Shown: positions 40,901 to 46,952 of the stretch, piece by piece
Layout: every line of letters starts with the position of its first letter
Position numbering within the stretch: the stretch's first letter is position 1
Origin: Liolophura sinensis
Taxonomy: Eukaryota > Mollusca > Polyplacophora > Chitonida > Chitonidae
Direction: 5' to 3'
NCBI RefSeq assembly: GCF_032854445.1
Contig: NC_088305.1
Coordinates: 19,949,717 to 20,013,716 of the forward strand
DNA length: 64,000 bases
Position numbers and translations under genes: made by a program
Notes under the pieces: model-generated
The model's database searches: none
What the model was told of the DNA's origin: nothing
The model's input: the letters and a program-made list of their open reading frames with translations, nothing else

Positions 40901-43607
40901 GTGGGGACCCTCATTTGGCATAGGGAACGTAAGAGTTGTTAACAACAAACGAGTGTGTTATACTAATGGCAATTGGATTTTCATTTTTTTTCATGAACTG
41001 AATTCATCAGTGGCATTTATTCATTCAGGAAACAACAAAAATGCATCTTGACACTAAACAGGTGGTAAACATGTGGTAAACGTGTTTTAAACATGTTTTA
41101 AACATGTTTTCCAAAAAATGGCGGAGGGTGAATTGTGGTTGAATACAACAGCACAGCTACAAAATGGCATTTATCATAAGTATTGTACATGGTATTATTA
41201 AATATCAGAAGTGCAAGTACTCTCCATAAAATCATAATTTGGCATGGGTCAGTCATGAAACACAGTATTATTATTTTTTCTGGACAAAAATTAGCACATG
41301 CTGGTAATCACCTTGGAAGAACAATTTCTATATGATGACATTTGTGCATCTGCTTATGGGAAAACAGAGCATCCAGTTCCTGTTTTTTTTAGACTTTATG
41401 TGAGTGACATTATTATAATAAAATAATAGCCTCCCATTGTAACCAAATTTAATAAATGCCATTTTCAACTGATTCACTGGATACATCAGTTCCGTACAAG
41501 CTACTTGTATACGTTTTATTCTACAACAAATAATTAAAGAACTCACCAAATTCTTTCCCCACAAGATCATTTGTTTTATTGCCAAAGCTGAAAATAGATA
41601 AGCAAAACTGAGCATTATCAGGGGCTTGTATTTCAATCACCATCTAACCAAAAAAAAAAAAAGGTATAAAACTAATAAGGATCTCCAACTATTGATAGCT
41701 ACATCAGTTTTTAACCTAAAATACAGTGAAATTTCCACTATATTTACTTATTTATCAATTTGGGCTTAAAATAATGCCATACCTTGTAACATTTCATGAC
41801 ACAAATCAGATCAATAAGGCATGGAAATGTGCCTAAACTTCTGAATTAATATTTGTCAGACCAGCTTTTTAATAATACTGGAAAGTTGTCAGAGAGAATT
41901 TGCTCCTTAAAATCTTCAAGGCTCTCGGTGTTTATAAGATCCGGCTTTTCCCATAAGGTGAAAGGCAGTGATTTCCCCCCTGCACCCCAGTTTTTTCACC
42001 AGTCCACCTGACCAACCTCATTAAATCATAAATCAAAAGATTTTCTGTTACCGCCATGTCTTAGGAATTTATGCAAGGAACAGGGTGTGCTGCGGTGAAA
42101 CAACCAATTCACACTATTTTTGGCACTGATTACATAGCATTTTAAAAGACAAAAATGTCAGGCTACGGCTTGCTGCTGGATATACTGAATTCTCCCCCAT
42201 CCCCTATCCCACCCCCAGTACATTTTTAGATTCAAATAAGATTATAGAATATAACTAATCCTCATATTTTTAATTTTACTTTGGAGAAGAAACTTTATTG
42301 GTTGAGTTGGCCAACATTAAAGGTGGAGAAAAGATAACAATGACATAAACTTCAGATGAAAGAGTGCAAAAAGTTATTCCTAAATGTGGTCTTCAATATT
42401 ATTTCCGATTTTTCCTTAAGAAGAAAAAGACACTTGAAAATAATTTTTGTATGGTGGGTATTTGGGACCACCTTTTGGTATTTACAGTATTATTTTATCA
42501 GCCTATACCTGCAGAATAATGACCTAAGAACATGCTTGAACAAACATCTTGTGAACATGCAAGAAGGTTAAACAATTACAGTATGGAAAAAACAAAAAGC
42601 CTAATGGGTCAAATCTCTGGGGTCCTAGAAATGAATTGTGCCCATGAAGAATCTGTGTGATTTACCTTGTGAGGAGTACTCTTCCATTAGCTTGACCCAC
42701 TGCTATGATGTTGTCTGGGCTGTTCAGAGGGCGCCATGCCAGGCACTGCAATGACAGAAGAAAGTGAATGATCAGAACTGGTTGCGTGGTAAAGCCAAAC
42801 TTACCATGTGCCTTAATTCCTCTAACTTTTCACATATTAAAGATCAACTTTCAGTGCAATTTGTGCACTTTCTTAATTTGATTTTAGAGATAAACTGTTT
42901 GGATTGGCCTATTTCAGGACTTCACAAAAAGTATCATTTTGTCAGTCTACATAGAATAATTCCCTTGGAATAAGCTTAAATAAACACCTTGCAAATACAT
43001 GTATGTAAATGTGAGTGAGTGAATGAGTGCTTGGGGTTTAACATCATACTTAACAATTTTTCAGTCATATGACGACAAAGGAATCCTTAGGGTGTATGAA
43101 ATGTGCCTCCTTTTAGCAGGACAGATTTCCACCAATGTTTTATCTAGTGCTGCTTCAATGAAGCAACTTACCAAGGGTTTACAGTCAATGCCCCCTTACA
43201 CCAACATCATTACTAAATGTCCATGCCTACCTTCATGTACTGTAGGTCATCGGAACTGACAGCTAACTGTGTGGCCCATCTGTCTGTCGAGAGTTTTATA
43301 CCTGCCAAAAAAATAATGTCTGTAGTTATTTAGTCACATCATTGAAAGGAAACATGAAGGGTAACACGTGAAAATTAAAATCTATAAATCATTACTACTC
43401 ATGATTAGTCGAGATCTCCCACCTTCACGGAGTAAACAATCTGACAAAGAAAACCTTGAACCTCTAGGCTGATCATTATTACTTACAGTTTTGGCTGGTT
43501 TTGTTCTTCTCCACCTTGTACAGACTGATATTGGAGCCATGGTTTATCACAAACTGTCCATCATGGACAGGCGACCAATGAACTTCTCCCTTGGTTCCCG
43601 TTGTCAT
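14007..43607 (-). CDS. MIOS: MIOS, GATOR2 complex subunit, 27 coding exons
   Basis: The gene starts at ATG 43607-43605 ([20 protein letters not shown]) and stops at TGA 14009-14007 after [16 protein letters not shown]. The 27 exons sum to 2601 nt, an intact 866-aa frame, against about 875 in human MIOS. MIOS is a core GATOR2 subunit; GATOR2 acts at the lysosome upstream of GATOR1 and Rag GTPases to relay amino-acid sufficiency to mTORC1. Architecture follows the family: an N-terminal WD40 propeller, an alpha-solenoid, and a C-terminal zinc-binding domain. Exon blocks are listed in the next three entries. Introns use GT-AG, and phases agree at every junction. The only doubtful boundary is the exon 16 acceptor. 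Introns contain many minisatellites, SINEs and MITEs. WDR24 and WDR59 are excluded because the detailed match, including the CNFCGKSI and [15 protein letters not shown] motifs, is to MIOS. Confidence 0.96.
15298..15805 (-). repeat. 21/42-bp minisatellite encoding heptads, MIOS intron 25
   Basis: Alternating 21-bp units (TCAATCATCTGAGCTAGCACT and TCAATCATTTCAGCCAGTACT with variants) form a 42-bp dimer repeated about 12 times. Because 21 is a multiple of 3, the minus strand is open through the whole array and reads [14 protein letters not shown] heptads, extending to 15158 as a 215-codon frame. It is in the same sense as MIOS but inside an intron. No conserved flanking exon was recognised, so it is called a repeat, not a gene. 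Confidence 0.9.
16222..16565 (-). mobile_element. SINE family C copy
   Basis: Shares TTTGGGGTT...TACTTAAC, AATCATTAGGTGT, GGCTTCTTGTGGCAGGGC and CCTGTTTACCTGCTCTAACC with copies at 17612 and 43750. The right end, read on the minus strand, has a tRNA-like segment (CCTGGGATCAAACCCAGGTT). It is in a MIOS intron. Confidence 0.72.
17190..17403 (-). mobile_element. SINE family A copy, minus orientation, diverged
   Basis: ACACCATACTCAAGAATATT at the left and GGCAGCCAGTATAGTGG, AACCAATGACCATCCG in the body mark family A. The head (CTAACCACCCTGGCCACAGA) is degraded. MIOS intron. Confidence 0.75.
17612..17945 (-). mobile_element. SINE family C copy, near full length
   Basis: Contains AAGTTTGGGGCTTAACGTCC, CTTTCAGTAATATGACG, ATACTGTGTCTTCTTGTGTC, GCCGCCACTAAAGTATCATG and CCTTGCTCTAACCTCTCAGT. 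The first 60 bases resemble the family B block, so B and C are related. MIOS intron. Confidence 0.75.
18047..26635 (-). CDS. MIOS: MIOS exons 15-23: alpha-solenoid
   Basis: Exons: 26544-26635, 25319-25474, 24906-24965, 22425-22546, 21015-21184, 19877-19942, 19405-19477, 18614-18752, 18047-18088. Landmarks: ALQLCGW (exon 17), [16 protein letters not shown] (exon 18), [18 protein letters not shown] and [12 protein letters not shown] (exon 19), [12 protein letters not shown] (exon 20), [14 protein letters not shown] (exon 21), [12 protein letters not shown] and RVQAWID (exon 22). The 42-nt exon 23 joins exon 22 to read [18 protein letters not shown], which restores the conserved family segment. 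The exon 16 acceptor at 25475 (CATAG) is the only one giving an open frame, but the sequence just upstream (EENKKHSQ) also resembles the family, so this border is uncertain. Confidence 0.88.
18254..18523 (-). mobile_element. SINE family A, full length with TSD
   Basis: Tail ATTTATTTATTTGATTGGTG at the left, head GGGCCTCTGTGGCCGAGGTA (minus strand) at the right. TAGTAATG flanks it at 18246-18253 and 18524-18531. It inserted 90 bp from MIOS exon 22. Confidence 0.9.
19745..19850 (+). mobile_element. Short diverged SINE-like copy
   Basis: CGCTCAGCTGGGCACGCTGG could be a box A remnant, and the end ATTAACGGAGTATGGCATTA plus (AAAT)n resembles the SINE tails here. Unassigned to family. MIOS intron. 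Confidence 0.4.
20820..20998. mobile_element. MITE with about 35-bp TIRs and a tRNA-like core
   Basis: The left arm (ATTATTAGGGATTACACTTT, CTGAAT) is repeated inverted at the right (ATTCAGAAAGTG, TAATCCCTAATAATAATAAC). Between them, CTCTAAGGTCGCTGGTTCGA with AACCC looks like a tRNA T-arm/box B. A related copy lacking a clean right arm lies at about 22055-22335. MIOS intron. Confidence 0.75.
21178..21436. repeat. 128-bp tandem duplication covering the MIOS exon 19 acceptor
   Basis: GTAGAGGCACCTGCAAATGT and the following ~110 bp occur at 21175 and again at 21303, with a third start (GTAGAGGCACC) at 21431. The first copy spans the true exon 19 acceptor (exon begins at 21184). Units end in a GAGTCA/GAGTTA hexamer run. 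Confidence 0.88.
21510..21925. mobile_element. Foldback element with about 150-bp inverted arms
   Basis: The left arm (from TTTTTGACGAACAAAGTCTG through CACGTTTTCACTCG, GTGTGCACACGAACTGCTTA, ATTGTCATGAGAACGTCCGG) is mirrored by a right arm ending AGACTTTGTTCGTCAAAACA, with about 90% identity. The loop is about 80-100 bp. Weak similarity continues outward to about 21510 and 21925. Open frames on both strands are mirror translations and not genes. MIOS intron 18. Confidence 0.85.
22055..22335. mobile_element. Diverged relative of the 20.82-kb MITE
   Basis: Shares GGATCACACTTTCTG near the left, CTCTAAGGTTGCTGGTTCAA in the core and TAGAATCTGT downstream with the element at 20820-20998. A longer middle section is not shared. 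Ends approximate. Confidence 0.55.
22683..24508. repeat. 22-bp satellite, about 83 units, MIOS intron 17
   Basis: The unit AAGTCACTGACAAACTTTTGGT, read in 22-bp steps, repeats for 1.8 kb. A higher-order 44-66-bp pattern alternates GGTAAGTCACTGACAAAC with GTACGTCACTAATGAAC forms. It lies between exon 18 (22425-22546) and exon 17 (24906-24965). The plus strand, antisense to MIOS, carries GGTAAGT donor-like words in most units. Confidence 0.95.
25492..26310. repeat. About 55-bp minisatellite touching MIOS exon 16 acceptor
   Basis: Imperfect units of GACAGGTGAATCAAGTTAAG, GACAAGTAACAGGTATGACA and GAATCAAGG repeat about 13-14 times, with more variation towards the right. The first unit begins about 18 bp from the exon 16 border. 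In MIOS sense most units contain no AG dinucleotide. Confidence 0.85.
26712..27057 (-). mobile_element. SINE family B, near full length
   Basis: Contains GAGTGCTTAGGATTTAACGC and AATTTTTCAGTCATTTGACA at the left. At the right, read on the minus strand, the tRNA-like head is CCCCGATGGCTCAGTTGGTA, GAGTGTCC, with a box B GGGTCAATCC about 40 bases on. It inserted 77 bp beyond MIOS exon 15. Confidence 0.85.
27099..27560 (+). mobile_element. MITE-B copy interrupted by a SINE
   Basis: The left end (AATCCTTCAACCCTTTTTCA) is separated from the rest by the SINE at 27119-27307. After it come GCAAGAGGTCTGTCTATTCA, a local 29-30 bp x 4 expansion of ATGATGAAATTGGCCAACCC (27365-27470) and the right end CTCTTTCACATGCAAAATTT. 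The MITE is therefore older than the SINE insertion. Confidence 0.78.
27119..27307 (+). mobile_element. SINE family A, 5'-truncated, nested in MITE-B
   Basis: Starts in the head (TAGCACAGCGTAATGACCCA) and runs through CACTGTGAGTTCAAGTCCAG to the (AAAT)n tail, with part of the middle missing. It splits the MITE-B element. Confidence 0.82.
28087..43607 (-). CDS. MIOS: MIOS exons 1-14: WD40 beta-propeller
   Basis: Exons in transcript order: 43487-43607, 43231-43301, 42666-42745, 41547-41587, 40348-40406, 38602-38758, 36693-36794, 35725-35828, 34085-34126, 33338-33396, 31442-31515, 30180-30224, 29586-29704, 28087-28221. Family landmarks visible include [13 protein letters not shown] (exon 3), DLVGKEF (exon 4), [15 protein letters not shown] (exon 5), [13 protein letters not shown] (exon 6), [10 protein letters not shown] (exon 7), [13 protein letters not shown] (exon 8), [14 protein letters not shown] (exon 9), RIDWCPTR (exon 10), [17 protein letters not shown] (exon 11), TTVYERIAL (exon 13) and RALSGYGLR (exon 14). 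Four exons are only 41-45 nt or similar, so prediction software may miss them. Exon 6 ends inside the first unit of the 39-bp array. Confidence 0.93.
28284..28490 (+). mobile_element. MITE-A copy
   Basis: Terminal inverted repeats TCTTCTAATTCTTCTGACAC and CTCAAAATTAGAAGAAATAG flank an interior shared with 9071-9303 (TTTTAGCCAATATAT, ACATATTCATG). It lies 60 bp upstream of MIOS exon 14. Confidence 0.78.
28603..28788 (+). mobile_element. SINE family A, 5'-truncated with TSD
   Basis: The copy starts at AATGCCGTCACTGTGAGTTC, so the box A part is missing. TTATGGGACTGC (28591-28602) and TTATAGGACTGC (28789-28800) flank it, showing it was truncated on insertion. Confidence 0.9.
29800..29952 (+). 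mobile_element. SINE family A, 5'-truncated, diverged
   Basis: Starts at CAGTCCAGCTCATGCAGGCT and ends CTCCAATCAAATAAATAAAT. It lies 96 bp upstream of MIOS exon 13. Confidence 0.8.
30450..30580. repeat. 18-bp minisatellite, about 7 units
   Basis: Units of GCCAAATGAGTAACTCGG with variants (GCTGAATGAGTAACTCGG). In a MIOS intron. A separate short repeat of CCCTCAACAACGATGTGGG-like units lies at 30075-30165, next to exon 12. Confidence 0.85.
31797..32003 (+). mobile_element. MITE-B copy
   Basis: Begins AATTCTTCAACCTTTTTACA and carries GTGACTGACAAAATTATACT, GAAACTGGCCAATCCAACCA and GCACTGAAAGTTGATC. The right terminal repeat is partly lost. MIOS intron. Confidence 0.8.
32057..32214 (-). mobile_element. 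SINE family A, truncated
   Basis: ATTTATTTGATTGATGTTTT at the left, then ACTCAAGAATATTTCACTTA and GGAAACCCACGACCATCCGC; it ends in the body near CCTTCCCACGTATGGCC without the tRNA-like head. MIOS intron. Confidence 0.85.
32602..32872 (+). mobile_element. MITE-A copy
   Basis: Starts ACCCTAATTCTTCTAATTTT, then TTTTTTGCCAATAAACATAT. A poly(A) run has expanded at about 32743-32760. The right terminal repeat is degraded. Confidence 0.7.
33434..33590 (+). mobile_element. SINE family A with internal deletion
   Basis: The head GGGGGCCTCCGTGGCTGAAC is intact enough to recognise and the tail TTGAGTACATTTTAAAACAC is present, but about 100 bp of the middle is missing. It lies 38 bp upstream of MIOS exon 10. 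Confidence 0.8.
33728..33835 (-). mobile_element. SINE family A, 3' fragment
   Basis: TTTTGATTGGTGTGTTTACG, ACCCCAGAATATTTCACTTA and CCAGCATTATGGTAGGAGGA mark the 3' part of a minus-orientation copy. Confidence 0.75.
34480..34625. repeat. Short tandem duplication in MIOS intron
   Basis: GACATATTGGCAGAATACAT occurs three times and GTGATGGTG(G/A)ACAGA twice, giving an imperfect direct repeat with a 20-75 bp period. Confidence 0.7.
34988..35254 (+). mobile_element. SINE family A, full length with perfect TSD
   Basis: Head GGGCCTCTGTGGCTCAGTTG, box B GAGTTCAAGTCCAG, tail CACCAATCAAATAAATAAAT. AAATGCCTCCA is identical at 34977-34987 and 35255-35265, so the insertion is comparatively young. MIOS intron. 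Confidence 0.93.
37030..38632 (-). repeat. 39-bp satellite derived from MIOS exon 6 donor, about 41 units
   Basis: On the plus strand the unit is GATCACCCTGACATTACCTA plus ACTCTGTGTGAGGCCTACA; it repeats for 1.6 kb with few changes. On the MIOS sense strand it reads [10 protein letters not shown] followed by GTAATGTC. The right-most unit is the end of exon 6 itself (coding up to 38602) with its functional donor; all other units lie in intron 6. Two main subtypes differ at ACCTAACTC (sense GAGTTAG) and ACCTTACTC (sense GAGTAAG, an in-frame stop). The 39-bp length keeps the reading frame. Confidence 0.96.
38965..39060. repeat. Dispersed repeat shared with 60044-60125
   Basis: GACACCGTATATTTCTGTAT and AAACCCATCAATTCAGTG match the right arm of the element at 59920-60125. 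MIOS intron. Confidence 0.6.
39340..39525 (-). mobile_element. SINE family A, minus orientation
   Basis: TTTGATTGGTGTTTTATGCA, ACTCAAGAATATTTCACTTT, GGGAAACCCATGACCATCCG and GCCAGCATGAGCTGAGCTTG are family A segments; the head is missing. MIOS intron. Confidence 0.85.
39910..40238 (-). mobile_element. SINE family B with TSD
   Basis: GAGTGCTTGGGGTTTAACGT at the left and AGGATTGACCCTGGATCTAC at the right. GGGCTACAATGGA (39897-39909) and GGGCTATAATGGA (40239-40251) are the target-site duplication. It ends 97 bp from MIOS exon 5. Confidence 0.88.
40560..40915. mobile_element. Two adjoining SINE family A fragments in opposite orientation
   Basis: A short minus-orientation tail (CATACTAAAGAATTTTTCTC) joins a plus-orientation piece (GGCTCTGCCTGGTTTCCTCC) at 40560-40650. 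A longer minus-orientation copy follows from 40652 (TTGATTGGTGTTTCACGCCG) with a diverged head. MIOS intron. Confidence 0.7.
42811..43003 (-). mobile_element. MITE-B copy, minus orientation
   Basis: CTTAATTCCTCTAACTTTTC, AACTTTCAGTGCAATTTGTG and GGATTGGCCTATTTCAGGAC are the reverse complement of MITE-B, ending AAATAAACACCTTGCAAATA. MIOS intron 2. Confidence 0.78.
43011..43215 (-). mobile_element. SINE family B, head missing
   Basis: GAGTGCTTGGGGTTTAACAT, ATTTTTCAGTCATATGACGA and TTATCTAGTGCTGCTTCAAT match family B, but the tRNA-like head is lost. It directly abuts the MITE-B copy and ends within about 20 bp of MIOS exon 2. Confidence 0.8.
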
Positions 43608-43615
43608 GGTGACAT
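43604..43615 (-). promoter_or_regulatory. Four-codon uORF overlapping the MIOS start
   Basis: ATG TCA CCA TGA (M-S-P-stop) begins 8 nt upstream of the MIOS start codon. Its stop overlaps the main start in ATGA. The main ATG has the stronger context (CACCATGA). Such overlap suits leaky scanning or reinitiation; whether it lies in the mature 5' UTR depends on the unmapped transcription start. Confidence 0.6.
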
Positions 43616-43749
43616 TTTTCACCCAACTGGTCACGCCTATATTTCCTAGTCAGTCAGGATCTGGACAAAAAAGGAAACCACACAACCAATCATAATGAGG
43701 CTACACATAATAACAAAACAGGGAGTGAATCATGGCCGAGTGATTAAGT

Positions 43750-43985
43750 ATGTATGTACGTATGTATACTTAGTGTTTAATGTTGTATTTCACCATTTTT
43801 CAGTGATATGACAACAAGGAGTCATTAGGTGTGTGTACATATATATTGACATGTCTTCCTGTGGCAGGGCCATGCCGCCAAAGTGCTGATACCAGTGAAG
43901 TATCATGCCAAAGACACCAGACATGATGCCCCACAAGTAGACAAGTGACCTCACTTCAACTCACCTAAGACTGTACAGTGGGCTC
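43750..43985 (-). mobile_element. SINE family C, partial
   Basis: TTTTTCAGTGATATGACAAC, AGTCATTAGGTGTGTGTACA, GTCTTCCTGTGGCAGGGCCA and GAAGTATCATGCCAAAGACA match family C. The tRNA-like end is missing. It lies just upstream of the MIOS first coding exon. Confidence 0.72.
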
Positions 43986-44074
43986 CACAAGCGACCGATT
44001 GGTCACCAAGGCCCATTAATCATTAGAAGTGTGGTTTGACTTTAAACACTTCATTACAGAACTTAGTCACTGGT

Positions 44075-44355
44075 GGGGCCTCCGTGGCTCAGTTGGTTAG
44101 CGCGCTAGCGTAATGACCCAGGAGTCTCTCACCAATGTGGTCGCTGTGAGTTCAAGTCCAGCTCATGCTGGCTTACTCTCCGGCCATAAGTTGGAAGGTC
44201 TGGCAGCAACCTGCGGATGGTCGTGGGTTTCGCCCGGGCTCTGCCCGGTCTCCTCCCACCATAATGCTGGCCGCCGTCGTATAAGTGAAATATTCTTGAG
44301 TGCAGCGTAAAACACCAATCAAATAAATAAATAAATAAATAAATAAATAAATGAA
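44075..44355 (+). mobile_element. SINE family A, best reference copy, perfect TSD
   Basis: Complete element: head GGGGCCTCCGTGGCTCAGTT, box B GTGAGTTCAAGTCC, body with GTCGTATAAGTGAAATATTC, tail CACCAATCAAATAAATAAAT. TAGTCACTGGT is identical at 44064-44074 and 44356-44366. The intact pol III boxes and perfect duplication make it the youngest-looking copy here. Confidence 0.95.
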
Positions 44356-44376
44356 TAGTCACTGGTTGATGGAATG

Positions 44377-44522
44377 GCTTATTTATTTATTTATCTATTT
44401 TATTGGTGTTTATCACCACACTCAACAACATTTCACTTTCACAATGGCGGGCAGCACTGGGGTGGGACGAAACAAACAAGAGGCTGGAAGACCTTCCCAC
44501 GTACGGCTGGAGGGGAATGGCC
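44377..44522 (-). mobile_element. SINE family A, truncated and diverged
   Basis: ATTTTATTGGTGTTTATCAC, ACTCAACAACATTTCACTTT and AGACCTTCCCACGTACGGCT are family A pieces; the middle has a deletion and the head is absent. Confidence 0.75.
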
Positions 44523-44622
44523 TTAAAGCTAAGGAAAATTTTGTGCAGTATAGGATTCCACTGATCATGTCACTTACTGTTCAGTTCTTACACATTTTAC
44601 TTACTAGTTACCCACTGTGAGA

Positions 44623-44964
44623 GAGTGAGTGCTTGGGGTTTAATGTCGTACTCAACAATTTTTCAGTCATATGACGACATCTTTAGGGTGCATGTACGTG
44701 TAATGTGCCTCCTTGTAGCAGGACGGATTTCCACTGCTCTTTTATCTAGTGCTGCTTCACTGAGATGACTTACCGAAGGCAAGTAAGCCGCCCCGCCCAT
44801 TACACTGATACGTGTCAACCAGTATCAGTGTACTATCCTTCATGCTGAACGCCAAGCGAGGAAGTTTTCCTCTTTTAAGGTCTTAGGTGTGACTCGATCA
44901 AGGTTTGAACCTGGATCTACCGGTCCCGAAGCGGACGCTCTACCAGCTGTGCTATCCGGGCCGG
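44623..44964 (-). mobile_element. SINE family B, full length, long TSD
   Basis: On the minus strand the head reads CCGGATAGCACAGCTGGTAG with box B GGTTCAAACC, then the body, ending in the GAGTGCTTGGGGTTTAATGT block. A 19-bp duplication (TAGTTACCCACTGTGAGAG / TAGTTACCCATTGTGAGAG) flanks it at 44604-44622 and 44965-44983. Best reference copy of family B. Confidence 0.9.
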
Positions 44965-45134
44965 TAGTTACCCATTGTGAGAGCTGTCACTTATGACCTG
45001 GCATTAGATACATGCATCATTCTACCACTTTTCATAAACAACACATCATTATCACATTATCAAACTCAGGCTAGCTGCCTGGCTCAGATAATGTTTTAAA
45101 CGGCGACCTATTTGACAATCATACAACAACGCTA

Positions 45135-45585
45135 TGAACTCTAGCCTGAGATTAGTCTGACGTTAGGTTGGGCAAAATTTTGTTTGGTCATGGGATGGCT
45201 CCAAACTAACGTCAGATAACACTCCATTAACTAGTTTAAAAACCTGATACTGTTGCCATGGCAATGTGTCATGGCATTTGAGACAAAAGTTATCTATCAA
45301 ATACGTTTCCAAGGCCTTAAACTTGTAGACACTTATGTTCCTGATCTTTTCATCTGTCACAAGCACAACATTAATTTGTTGTTTCCTGGACTACATGTTT
45401 TTGAGATTCCTTAGTGATGCTCAAAGCAAACAGCTGTACTGACAGCCTCGACGTATTTGACAAGAACAGGTAACTTCATCAGGGTTTTAAATAGGACGTG
45501 CTCTGACATTAGTTTGGGGTCATCCTTGGGCGAACAAAATTTTGCCAAAACCTAACGAGTAACGTGAGAGCAATCTCGGACTATA
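45135..45585. mobile_element. Foldback/MITE-like element, about 56-75 bp inverted arms
   Basis: CGTTAGGTTGGGCAAAATTT, TGTTTGGTCATGGG and CCAAACTAACGTCAGA at 45161-45216 are mirrored at 45506-45561, with weaker similarity further out (CTGAGATTAG / CCGAGATTGC). The 290-bp loop has no recognised coding. It lies between the MIOS start and the CCDC89 exons. Confidence 0.78.
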
Positions 45586-45899
45586 TGGACTCAAAAGAAA
45601 ATGAACACTGTGCTGTGTTCTTCTCAAGGGTGTAAATTGAAAAAAATACATCCGCTATCTGCCTAGATGTAAATGTATAAACATTTAACTATGAAAACAA
45701 AAACTTAGCTAAATTGTCAAGCACAAATTTGCGTGGACATATTTGACACATCCATATTTATGATGAGTGATGAGCTATGCAACTAGACGATTTTAACACG
45801 AAATGGAGAAATCACCCTGGTTTGAGAGCATAGTTGGTGTATTACCTCAAACAAATTCAATTCGGATGCATTAATATCCTGTCATCTTCTCTGACTACT

Positions 45900-46952
45900 G
45901 TAACTTTTTAAAGAGACACTCCACGTGATATGTGCGTCTGGTTTGTTGTGATTCTGTCCGTAATTTGTAAGTGCACATGTCTCCGTGATAACCTTGACCT
46001 CGAAACGCCCACCTCACACCCCCATGTAAAAATTTAGAATAGTTTATTACTTAAATAAAGTTTATCACAAATCAACATCTTTACGAACCCGTTTCTACTT
46101 CTAACAGCAGTTGTTTTGTCATGTTTCATCTGTACTACTCGTTTTTTCAGACATAAGGCATTGTGTTTCTAATGTTGTAAGCGATCAAACACCATGGAGT
46201 TGTTTGAAAATGGCGTCGTATGAATAGAATGAAAAGATGGGAAGAAAGCAGAGGTATAGTTTGTGGTCTTGAAATTGATTTTAAGCACGAAAATTCCGTC
46301 AGGCAATGTCATGTATGAACAATGTCGTCCAGAAATCCGAAAGAAATAAAACAGATGGTCGCAGATATCAGAAGGTAAGAGTGTCACTGTTGACGTTGAT
46401 GTTGTGACTGGTTTGAAAATACCGCATGGCGCGTGAGTCGCGAAGTTGAGGGTGTTTTTTTTTTTTTTCATCATGTGGCAAATGAAATCACTTTTATATG
46501 AAAAGCTGATAATGGGGATGCTGATGTCACTTGGTGATGTGACGTGAATTCACGTGTTGTCCTAAACTTACTCATGTTGTCCCCTGTATGACGTTATTGT
46601 CCGTACTAATCTCGGTCCATTTCTGCGTCCGATGTAAGCACTGGAAAGCGCTTTTGTTGGTCATATAATGTTGTACGTGGTTATCACACCAACAGGGCTT
46701 AGGAAAATCAAAGTTTAAAGACACATTACGACCCAAGAATAAAGCTGAAGGGCTTTTTTTTTGTACTTTTTTTTGTACTGTTAGGCCACCTTATATATTC
46801 GGTGAAAAGAAATAAAAAACAGTCGTTTCATGTATTCTTTAAATAAATAAATGAATAAATAATAGCTAAATATTGTACCATGCTACACATTTATTATGCA
46901 TTGTAATATAAATTTGGTTTTGTCTTTGCTTAATATAATGTTCTATTAACAG
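45900..46952. promoter_or_regulatory. Shared MIOS/CCDC89 upstream region, E-boxes
   Basis: MIOS (minus) and CCDC89 (plus) diverge here, so both promoters and non-coding first exons probably lie between 43.6 and 46.9 kb. Two CACGTG E-boxes are seen, at 45922-45927 and 46551-46556. The second sits in the 14-bp palindrome ACGTGAATTCACGT (46542-46555) next to a TGACGT half-site. A strong donor-like GAAGGTAAGAG ends an open frame at about 46374 and could close an early CCDC89 exon. No TATA box stands out. Confidence 0.35.

Noticed and set aside
46307-46374. First coding exon of CCDC89 (frame ending at GAAG|GTAAGAG)
   Set aside because: Phase fits only one of several ATG frames and only with the less likely acceptor at 46963; similarity to the CCDC89 N-terminus is not convincing, so it stays a candidate.
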